This document shows, in pieces, positions 33,787 to 42,286 of a DNA stretch of 64,000 nucleotides. Below the pieces are notes generated by a model. That model was not told where the DNA came from and did no database searches. It saw only the letters and a program-made list of their open reading frames with translations. The number at the start of each line of letters is the position of its first letter. Position 1 is the first letter of the stretch. Made by a program: the position numbers and the translations under genes. This DNA is from Nocardioides sp. Root122 (GTDB lineage: Bacteria > Actinomycetota > Actinomycetes > Propionibacteriales > Nocardioidaceae), in assembly GCF_001425025.1 (NCBI RefSeq), contig NZ_LMDE01000003.1, positions 115,711 through 179,710 of the forward strand. Reading direction: 5' to 3'.

Positions 33787-34146
33787 CAGGCGGTCGAGCA
33801 GCCAGGAGGGGCTGAGCACCTGCGCCGGTGCGACGTTGGCGGCCAGCATCCGGTCGGCGGTCACGACGAGGACGGTGCCACCGGCGTCGGCGGCGCGACG
33901 GGCCTGCGCGCGGATCTCGCTGTCGCCGTCGCGGGAGGCGTGGACGGTCGTCACGTGGCCGTCGCGGCCTGCCCGGACGCCCGACTTGGCCTGGCCCTCG
34001 AGCACCAGCACGATCTCGTCGTACGGCGTGTCGGCGACGAGGAGCCGCTCGTGGAGCCGGCGGGCCGCACCCGCGCGGTCCTTCCACCAGCCGTCGGGCA
34101 CCGAGCCGACGACGTTGGCGCCGTCGACGACGAGAACAGAGCCCAC
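33784..34146 (-). CDS. NYN/YacP-like PIN-fold nuclease domain protein
   Basis: A 120-residue single-domain protein. VLVVDGANVVGSVPDGWWKDRAGAARRLHERL holds the first catalytic Asp and the Asn of the NYN fold. EIVLVLEGQAKSG follows, then HASRDGDSEIRAQARRAADAGGTVLVVTADRMLAANV with the further acidic residues. YacP-type proteins are RNases in firmicutes; here the target is unknown. GTG 34146 has CACACT 6 nt upstream. It starts 12 nt after the M29 aminopeptidase stop. Confidence 0.88.
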   Translation of the reverse strand: MGSVLVVDGANVVGSVPDGWWKDRAGAARRLHERLLVADTPYDEIVLVLEGQAKSGVRAGRDGHVTTVHASRDGDSEIRAQARRAADAGGTVLVVTADRMLAANVAPAQVLSPSWLLDRL

Positions 34147-34158
34147 CCCGTGAGTGTG

Positions 34159-35388
34159 TCAGTCGCGCAGCACGAACTCGTCGCCGCGGGTGACCGGCAC
34201 GACCGTGCCGTCGGCGTGGATGCCGTCGACCTGCACCTCCGGGCTGCCGATCACGATGTCGACGTGGGTGTCGGACTGGTTGAGGCCCTGGTCGACCCGC
34301 TGGTCCGGTGAGAGCGGGAGGGTCCCGTCCATGGCGGTCGTGTAGCCCATGCCCCACGCCACGTGGGACCCGACGTTCTCGTCGAAGAGCATGTCCTTGT
34401 AGACGAGCCCGGTGGCCGCGACCGCCGAGTCGGAGTCGACGATGGCCACCTCGCCGAAGTGCTTCGAGCGCGGGATCAGGTCGAACTGTGCGCGGACCTC
34501 GTCCTCGCCGTGGGCGGCCGTGGCGCCGGTGATGGTGCCGTCGTTGATCTCGAGGGCGAGGTCCTCCACGAGCGTCCCCATCGACGCCAGGAAGAACGGT
34601 GCGGACGTCCGGACGTGCCCCTCCGCGCGGCGCCAGTCCGGGGAGATGAAGACCTCCTCGGTCGGCATGTTGGGCACGAACTCGACGCCGTCCTCGTTCT
34701 CCAGCGCCCCGCCGACCCACGTCGAGCCGGGGGCCATGCCGAGCGTGAGGTCCGTGCCCGGACCGCGGTAGCGGATCCGGTCGAAGCGGTGGCCGTTGAG
34801 GATCGCGGCCCGCGTGCGCAGCTTCGCGACGTGGGCCTGCCACGCGGCGACCGGGTCGGCCTGGTCGAGGCGCATGGCCACGGCAACGGCGTCCCAGAGC
34901 TGAGCGAGGTCGGCGACGCCGACGCTGTCCGCCCAGCCCTTCGTCGGGGCGCCGATGACGGTCCAGGCGACCTTGTTGGACAGGATCAGCGGCATGACCT
35001 GCTGGATGAGGTCGATCGGCGTCGACTTCGCCAGGCGCGCCGGGTCCAGACCCTCCATGAGGGTCGGGTGCGGGTTGCCGGTGAGGCTGATCAGCGCCGG
35101 CTTGCTGTCGTGCCACGCCCGTACCTGGGCGAGCTCGTGCTCCTGCGAGACGCCGAGCTGGTCCTCGGGGCCGAGCTCGACCGCGGCACGCTTGACGTGC
35201 GGGTCGCCGTAGTCGATGCGCACCCGCGACGCGCCCACCCGGTAGGCCTCGTCGGCGATGGCCCGGGCCGCGTCGGCCTGCTCGGGCAGTGCGTTGACCA
35301 CGACCTCCTGCCCCGGCTGGACGTTCACCCCCACACGTACGACGAGACGGGCGTACTTCTCGAGCAGGTGGTCGAACGGCTCGGTCAT
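34159..35388 (-). CDS. M29 family metallo-aminopeptidase
   Basis: A 409-residue thermophilic-type aminopeptidase (AmpS/PepS group), cytoplasmic. The N-terminal domain has VVRVGVNVQPGQEVVVNALPEQADAARAIADEAYRVGA in sequence. The catalytic domain shows the metal-binding Glu and His in NMPTEEVFISPD, GEVAIVDSDSAV, LFDENVGSHVAWGMGYT and QSDTHVDIVIG, the usual order for M29. ATG 35388 has AAGGGGAGAG just upstream; a longer frame adds 20 residues without support. Involved in peptide turnover. Confidence 0.94.
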   Translation of the reverse strand: MTEPFDHLLEKYARLVVRVGVNVQPGQEVVVNALPEQADAARAIADEAYRVGASRVRIDYGDPHVKRAAVELGPEDQLGVSQEHELAQVRAWHDSKPALISLTGNPHPTLMEGLDPARLAKSTPIDLIQQVMPLILSNKVAWTVIGAPTKGWADSVGVADLAQLWDAVAVAMRLDQADPVAAWQAHVAKLRTRAAILNGHRFDRIRYRGPGTDLTLGMAPGSTWVGGALENEDGVEFVPNMPTEEVFISPDWRRAEGHVRTSAPFFLASMGTLVEDLALEINDGTITGATAAHGEDEVRAQFDLIPRSKHFGEVAIVDSDSAVAATGLVYKDMLFDENVGSHVAWGMGYTTAMDGTLPLSPDQRVDQGLNQSDTHVDIVIGSPEVQVDGIHADGTVVPVTRGDEFVLRD

Positions 35389-35458
35389 TCTCTCCCCTTG
35401 ATGTGGCGTGGCTGACCACCCAACCACCCGACGGCCACCGACAGCCATACCTCCGCGA

Positions 35459-35533
35459 GGGGTTTCGACGCGCTCGACCTGGCCGAGCCCACGCCGGGAT
35501 CTCGCTCCGCTCGATCCCGGCTGCTCGTCTCAC
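35459..35533. repeat. REP-like palindromic intergenic element next to ffh
   Basis: A GGTTTCGACGCGCTCGACC stretch is followed by a 9-bp stem (35493-35501 with 35513-35521, GCCGGGATC/GATCCCGGC) and a CTGCTCG end reaching the ffh stop. From memory it resembles GGTTTCGACACGCTC...GCTGCTCAACC repeats scattered in actinobacterial genomes. It may also terminate ffh. Confidence 0.55.
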
Positions 35534-37107
35534 TTCAGGAACTGGGAGAAGTCCTTGGGGAGGTTGAGCTGCTCGGCGGCCTTCTCGTAGTCGACCTCCG
35601 CGCCGTCGGGGTTGCCGAAGGGGTTGCCGGCCTTCTCGGCCGCGGCGGCCTTCTCGGCGGCCTTCTGCTGCGCGGCCTTCGCGGGGTTGCCGGAGACGCG
35701 CTTCTTGCCCTTCTTGCCCTTCTGCGGCTGCTGGCGGGCACCGGCGCGCTTGCCGCCGCCCATCCCGGGCATCCCGGGCATCCCGGGCATGCCGGGCATG
35801 CCGCCGCCGCGCGCCATCTGCTCCATCATCTTGCGCGCCTCGAAGAAGCGGTCGACGAGCTGGTTGACGTCGGAGACCTGGCGGCCCGAACCCTTGGCGA
35901 TCCGGGCGCGGCGCGAGCCGTCGATGATCTTCGGGTCGGCCCGCTCGGCGGGGGTCATCGACTGGATGATGGCCTGGATGCGGTCGATCTCGCGCTCGTC
36001 GAAGTTCTCGAGCTGGTCGCGGAACTGACCCATCCCGGGCAGCATGCCCATGATCTTGGTCATCGAGCCCAGCTTGCGGATCTGCATCATCTGCTGGAGG
36101 AAGTCCTCCAGCGTGAAGCCGCCCTTGGTGGCGAGCTTCTCGGCGGCCCTCATCGACTGCTCGGAGTCGAAGGCCTTCTCGGCCTGCTCGATGAGGGTGA
36201 GCATGTCGCCCATGTCGAGGATGCGCGAAGCCATCCGGTCGGGGTGGAACAGGTCGAAGTCGGTCATCTTCTCGCCGCTGGAGGCGAACATGACCGGCTT
36301 GCCGGTGATCGAGCGGATCGAGAGGGCCGCACCACCGCGGGCGTCGCCGTCGAGCTTGGTGAGCACGACGCCGTCGTAGCCGACACCGTCGAGGAAGGCC
36401 TGGGCGGTCGTCACCGCGTCCTGGCCGATCATCGCGTCGACGACGAAGAGCACCTCGTCGGGCTGGACGGCGTCGCGGATGTCGGCGGCCTGCTGCATCA
36501 GCGTCTCGTCGACGCCGAGGCGACCGGCGGTGTCGATGATGACGACGTCGTGCAGCTTGCGCTTCGCCTCCTCGATGGAGGCGCGCGCGACGTCGACGGG
36601 GTTGCCGGTGCCGTTGCCGGGCTCGGGGGCGAAGACGGGCACGCCGACGCGCTCACCGTTGACCTGCAGCTGCTGCACCGCGTTGGGTCGCTGGAGGTCC
36701 GCCGCGACCAGCATGGGCGTCTTGTCCTGGTCCTTGAGCCACAGCGCGAGCTTGGCCGCCAGCGTCGTCTTGCCGGCGCCCTGCAGGCCGGCGAGCATGA
36801 TGACGGTCGGTCCGCTCTTCGCATAGCGAAGGCGGCGGGTCTCGCCGCCGAGGATCGTGACGAGCTCCTCGTGCACGATCTTGATGATCTGCTGGGCCGG
36901 GTTGAGGGCGCCGCTGACCTCCTCGCCGCGTGCGCGCTCCTTCACGGCACCGACGAACTCCTTGACGACCGGCAGCGCGACGTCGGCCTCGAGCAGCGCG
37001 ATGCGGATCTCGCGCGCGGTGGCGTCGATGTCGGCCTCGGAGAGCCGGCCCTTGCCACGCAGGTTCTTGAAGGTGTCGGCAAGGCGGTCGGAGAGTGTGG
37101 CGAACAC
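35530..37107 (-). CDS. ffh: Signal recognition particle protein Ffh
   Basis: The SRP54 GTPase that binds signal sequences and 4.5S RNA. The N domain (TLSDRLADTFKNLRGKGRLSEADID) and G domain have MLAGLQGAGKTTLAAKLALWLK (G1), VVIIDTAGRLGVDETLM (DTAGR) and LTKLDGDARGG (TKLD). The C-terminal M domain has GGFTLEDFLQQMMQIRKLGSM and a Met/Gly/Pro-rich segment, then a Lys-rich tail. GTG 37107 (VFATLSDRL) fits the family N-terminus; TTG 37119 adds four residues. It forms the SRP pathway with FtsY at 45318. Confidence 0.97.
   Translation of the reverse strand: MFATLSDRLADTFKNLRGKGRLSEADIDATAREIRIALLEADVALPVVKEFVGAVKERARGEEVSGALNPAQQIIKIVHEELVTILGGETRRLRYAKSGPTVIMLAGLQGAGKTTLAAKLALWLKDQDKTPMLVAADLQRPNAVQQLQVNGERVGVPVFAPEPGNGTGNPVDVARASIEEAKRKLHDVVIIDTAGRLGVDETLMQQAADIRDAVQPDEVLFVVDAMIGQDAVTTAQAFLDGVGYDGVVLTKLDGDARGGAALSIRSITGKPVMFASSGEKMTDFDLFHPDRMASRILDMGDMLTLIEQAEKAFDSEQSMRAAEKLATKGGFTLEDFLQQMMQIRKLGSMTKIMGMLPGMGQFRDQLENFDEREIDRIQAIIQSMTPAERADPKIIDGSRRARIAKGSGRQVSDVNQLVDRFFEARKMMEQMARGGGMPGMPGMPGMPGMGGGKRAGARQQPQKGKKGKKRVSGNPAKAAQQKAAEKAAAAEKAGNPFGNPDGAEVDYEKAAEQLNLPKDFSQFLK
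35761..35802 (-). repeat. Tandem 9-bp repeat encoding Met-Pro-Gly units in Ffh
   Basis: CATCCCGGG/CATGCCGGG units repeat in tandem, encoding MPGMPGMPGMPGM in the M-domain finger region. Some length variation would be expected. Confidence 0.75.
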
Positions 37108-37223
37108 GGTGTGGGTCAATCCCTCGCATCGGTGGTGGATCAGGGCGGATCAGGGGGTGGTACGACGCTCCAGCCTAGCCGGGCGACCCCGTCCGCCCCG
37201 CCTCGACGGGGAACTCCGGGCCA

Positions 37224-39446
37224 TCAGCCGCCGAGCGCGGTGCGTACGGCGTGGGCCGCCGCCGCGGCCCGCTCCTCCGTGGGACGTACGCCGCCGACCT
37301 CCTGGACGTAGAACACGTCCACCGCCTGCGGGCCGAGCGTCGACACGTGGGCCGAGGCGACGGTCAGGCCGAGCCCGGCGAGCGTCGTCAGCACCCGGTG
37401 CACCACGCCCGGTCGGTCGGAGGTGCGGATCTCCAGCACCAGCGAGGCGCGCGAGGCGTCCGGACGCACCTCCACGATCGGCGGCAGCTCGCCCTCCGGG
37501 CGGGCGGCCAGGTCCGGCAGACGCTGGCTGCCCTCGACGACGCGCCGGATCCGCTCGCGGACCACGGTCGCGTCGAGGTAGGCGTCCGGCACCTCCCACG
37601 CGCTCACGCCCCACTCGCCGTCGGTGTCGACCTGGGCCCAGGCACGGGCCGCCTTCACCGGCACCCGCAGGGCCGCGAGCCCACCCGCGACGTCGGCGAG
37701 CAGGCCCACCCGGTCAGCGGCGATGACGGTGACGGTGGCGCCGACCTCGTGCGGGGCGACGTCGACCCACACCGCGTCCGCGTCACGGCGTACGACGTCG
37801 GGGACCGGCAGCGGCTCGACGGGGGCGGACGGCACCAGCTCGGCACCGAGCGCCTGGCCGGCGCGGGAGACGAGCCGGTCGATGAGCGACTCGCGCCACG
37901 AGGTCCAGGCCGCCGAGGAGGTGGCCCGCGCGTCCGCCTCGGTGAGCGCCCGCAGCAGCTCCAGGCTCGCCGCATCGGGGACGTGGGTCAGCAGCTCGGC
38001 GGTGGTCGCGGGGTCGTCGGGGTCGCGGGTGGTGCCGAGGCCGGCGAGCAGCAGGTGCCACCGCACGAGCGAGGCCACCACCTCGGCGTCGAGGTCGGTG
38101 AAGCCCATCCGCGTGACGATCTTGCGGGCCAGCGGCTCGCCGGCCACCGCGTGGTCGTGGAGCGAGCCCTTGCCGATGTCGTGCAGCAGGGCGGCCACCA
38201 GCAGCAGGTCGGGGCGCCGCACGCCCCGGATGAGGGAGCCGGCCTCGGCGCAGGTCTCCACGACGTGCCGGTCGACGGTGAAGCGGTGGATGGCCGAGGC
38301 GTGCGGCAGCAGCCGGATCTGCTCCCACTCCGGCAGGAACGTCTCGATGCCGTCGACCTCGTCCAGCGTCTCCCACACAGGCAGCAGGCCGGGACCGCTG
38401 GCGAGCAGGCGCACGAGGGCGTCACGGGCCGACGCCGGCCACGGCGTGGGCAGCTCGGCACCCTCGCGGACCAGGCGAGCGGCGGTGGTCGGTGCGAGCA
38501 CGGCGTCGCGGCTCGCCGCCTCGGCCGCCGCGCGCAGCAGCAGCGTCGGGTCGTCCCCAGGCTTCGTCCCCGCGTCGAGCACCACCTCGCCACGGGACAG
38601 CGCGATGCCCGGCGCGATCCGCTCGAGGGCCGGGGTGCGACGGCCCTTCTCCCCCGTCGTCCGCGCCAGCACCGCGTCGGTACGCCGCCAGGCCAGGCGC
38701 GACAGGTGCGTGATCCGGCGCCCTAGCGAGCGCACGTGGCGCTGCGCCGCCTCGGCATCGGGGAGGTCGAGGCGCTCGGCGAGCGGTGCCCACATCTCAG
38801 GCGCGATCCGGTCGACGGGTCGCCCCGCCAGGTCCTGCACCTCGTCGCGCACGTCGAGGAGCAGCAGCCGGGCCGCCTCCAGCGCCGGTGTCGATGCGTC
38901 GACGAGCCAGCTGGCCTCGATGGCCTTGAGCACGCCGGCGTCGCGCAGCCCGCCCTCGGCCTCCTTGACGTCGGGCACCGAGGCGTGGGCCAGCTCGCCG
39001 GTCACCTCGTGACGCTTGTGCGTGAGCGCCTTGAGCTCCGGCAGCCGCGAGCGCGCCTGGCGTCGCCAGTCGGCGAGCATCGTGGTCCGCAGCCGCAGGC
39101 TGAGGCCCGGGTCGCCGGCCAGGTGGCGGGCGTCGAGCAGGCCGAGCGCGACCCGGAGGTCGCCGGCTGCCTCGAGCACCTGGCTCATCGAGCGGACCGA
39201 GTGGTCGAGCCGCCTGCCCGAGTCCCAGAGGGGGTACCAGAGCGAGCCGCCGAGCTCGCCCAGGTCGGTGCCGTCGTCGTGGACGAGCACCACGTCGAGG
39301 TCGGAGTGGGGCGCGAGCTCGCCGCGCCCGTAGCCCCCGACCGCGACCAGGGCCACCCCGGCGACGGGCCCGTCGCAGGCGGCGTACGCCTGCCGGCAGA
39401 GCTCGTCGGCCGAGGTGGCCCTGGTCTGGCGTTGTGCTGCGGTCAT
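37224..39446 (-). CDS. glnD: [Protein-PII] uridylyltransferase / uridylyl-removing enzyme
   Basis: Senses glutamine and modifies PII. The 740-residue protein has a nucleotidyltransferase domain (VAVGGYGRGELAPHSDLDVVLVHDD, the GG...DxD motif) and the PII-UTase helical domain. An HD domain (LLVAALLHDIGKGSLHDHA) performs UMP removal. Two C-terminal ACT domains follow (VTVIAADRVGLLADVAGGL; LEIRTSDRPGVVHRVLTTLAGLGL). In many actinobacteria GlnD adenylylates rather than uridylylates PII. ATG 39446 lies 28 nt after the glnK stop, making amt-glnK-glnD one operon. Confidence 0.96.
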   Translation of the reverse strand: MTAAQRQTRATSADELCRQAYAACDGPVAGVALVAVGGYGRGELAPHSDLDVVLVHDDGTDLGELGGSLWYPLWDSGRRLDHSVRSMSQVLEAAGDLRVALGLLDARHLAGDPGLSLRLRTTMLADWRRQARSRLPELKALTHKRHEVTGELAHASVPDVKEAEGGLRDAGVLKAIEASWLVDASTPALEAARLLLLDVRDEVQDLAGRPVDRIAPEMWAPLAERLDLPDAEAAQRHVRSLGRRITHLSRLAWRRTDAVLARTTGEKGRRTPALERIAPGIALSRGEVVLDAGTKPGDDPTLLLRAAAEAASRDAVLAPTTAARLVREGAELPTPWPASARDALVRLLASGPGLLPVWETLDEVDGIETFLPEWEQIRLLPHASAIHRFTVDRHVVETCAEAGSLIRGVRRPDLLLVAALLHDIGKGSLHDHAVAGEPLARKIVTRMGFTDLDAEVVASLVRWHLLLAGLGTTRDPDDPATTAELLTHVPDAASLELLRALTEADARATSSAAWTSWRESLIDRLVSRAGQALGAELVPSAPVEPLPVPDVVRRDADAVWVDVAPHEVGATVTVIAADRVGLLADVAGGLAALRVPVKAARAWAQVDTDGEWGVSAWEVPDAYLDATVVRERIRRVVEGSQRLPDLAARPEGELPPIVEVRPDASRASLVLEIRTSDRPGVVHRVLTTLAGLGLTVASAHVSTLGPQAVDVFYVQEVGGVRPTEERAAAAAHAVRTALGG

Positions 39447-39474
39447 GTCAGGAGGCCCGAGAGGACGTCGACCA

Positions 39475-41126
<1,652 letters not shown>

Positions 41127-41150
41127 AGAACCTCCAGGGATCGGGCAGGA

Positions 41151-41195
41151 AACGTATGGGGAGTGGCCCGCCGGGGTCATGACGCCGGTGTCATG
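41151..41195 (-). promoter_or_regulatory. amt promoter with overlapping CATGAC dyad operator candidate
   Basis: TACGTT (41151-41156) is a -10 candidate, with TGACCC (41174-41179) 17 nt upstream as -35. CATGAC (41178-41183) and GTCATG (41190-41195) form a perfect 6-bp dyad with a 6-nt spacer that overlaps the -35. A third CATGAC is at 41234-41239. Confidence 0.5.
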
Positions 41196-41287
41196 CAGGG
41201 GTCCACGCGTTCGACCGAAGCCTGTGCGGAGGACATGACGGCTGGTCGCGGCACATGTTGCGCGCAGGCAACGGAATGCGCGCTCGT

Positions 41288-41303
41288 GTTACAGGTGCGT
41301 GAA
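41288..41303. promoter_or_regulatory. Weak GlnR-like half site upstream of amt
   Basis: GTTAC-N6-GTGAA on the plus strand, or TTCAC-N6-GTAAC on the minus strand, partly match the actinobacterial GlnR box gTnAC-n6-GaAAC. It is 160 nt from the amt start and 38 nt from the 41342 gene, so assignment is tentative. Confidence 0.25.
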
Positions 41304-41329
41304 CGGGACGGCCTCCGGACCCGCCTTGT

Positions 41330-41335
41330 TAGGGT
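41330..41335 (+). promoter_or_regulatory. Leaderless -10 box (TAGGGT) of the RgpF-like gene
   Basis: TAGGGT ends 6 nt before GTG 41342. Confidence 0.55.
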
Positions 41336-41341
41336 TCGGCC

Positions 41342-42286
41342 GTGTCCCGACTGGCCGTGATGGCGCACTACGACGTCGCCGGAGATCTTCGGCCGCACGT
41401 CCGTGGTCAGGTCGAGGCGCTGGCCGCGTCGGTGGACAAGCTGCTCGTCTGCACGACCGCCCACCTCCAGGACTCCGCGCGGGCGTGGCTCAACGAGCGC
41501 GCCGAGGTCGTCGAGCGGGCCAACTACGGCTACGACTTCTTCAGCTACAAGGTCGGTCTCGACGCCGCGGGCGACCTGACGGCCTACGACGAGGTGATGG
41601 TCTGCAACGACACCTATGTCTTCGCGCTCGACTCCTACACGCCGATCTTCGAGGAGATGGCCTCCCGGCCGTGCGACTTCTGGGGCCTGACGGCCGCGGA
41701 GCGCCTCGCCCCGCACATCCAGTCGTTCTTCGTGGCCTTCCGGCCGTGGGTGGTCGCCTCGCACGCCTTCACGGCGTTCTGGGAGGAGATGGAGCCGATC
41801 TCCAAGCGCCGCCAGGTCATCCGCCGCTACGAGATCGGCATGTCGCGCCGCCTCTACGAGGCCGGCTTCTCCTCCGACACCTACTTCGTGGAGACCCCGG
41901 AGGACCGGAGGATCGCGCGGGAGCGGATGCGGTGGTGGGCGGCGCACCGCTCCTCCTTCCCCCGCACGCGCGCGGAAGTGCGCGAGTGGCGCGAGCGCGC
42001 CAACGAGCCCTGGAACCCGGCCCGCAGCCTCGCCGACCGGGTGCTCGACAACGCCCGGCTCCCCTACGTCAAGATCGACACCCTCCGCTACGACCCCTAC
42101 AACCTCGACGCCGACCGGCTGCTCGAGCTGTGCGAGCGCCGCTTCCCGCAGCGCTTCGACGGCGTACGCCAGTTCCTCGCCGACACCGCGCAGTACTACC
42201 CGCTGCGCGACACCGAGCGGCTGCTGCCGACCCCGCTCGCGCTGGAGCCGCTGTTCCCGCGCGTGAGGTACTCCGATGCGCGGTGA
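41342..42286 (+). CDS. RgpF-like rhamnan/polysaccharide biosynthesis protein
   Basis: A 314-residue protein of the rhamnan synthesis protein F family, associated with assembly of rhamnose-rich or other surface polysaccharides. Diagnostic segments are ANYGYDFFSYKVGL, YDEVMVCNDTYVFALDSYTPIFEEM, CDFWGLTAAERLAPHIQSFFVAFRP and the YEIGMSRRLYEAGF helix. No signal peptide or membrane span is present. GTG 41342 lies 6 nt after TAGGGT. Its end overlaps the next gene by 11 nt, so the two are translated together. No sugar-nucleotide or ABC-export genes adjoin. Confidence 0.87.
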   Translation: MSRLAVMAHYDVAGDLRPHVRGQVEALAASVDKLLVCTTAHLQDSARAWLNERAEVVERANYGYDFFSYKVGLDAAGDLTAYDEVMVCNDTYVFALDSYTPIFEEMASRPCDFWGLTAAERLAPHIQSFFVAFRPWVVASHAFTAFWEEMEPISKRRQVIRRYEIGMSRRLYEAGFSSDTYFVETPEDRRIARERMRWWAAHRSSFPRTRAEVREWRERANEPWNPARSLADRVLDNARLPYVKIDTLRYDPYNLDADRLLELCERRFPQRFDGVRQFLADTAQYYPLRDTERLLPTPLALEPLFPRVRYSDAR

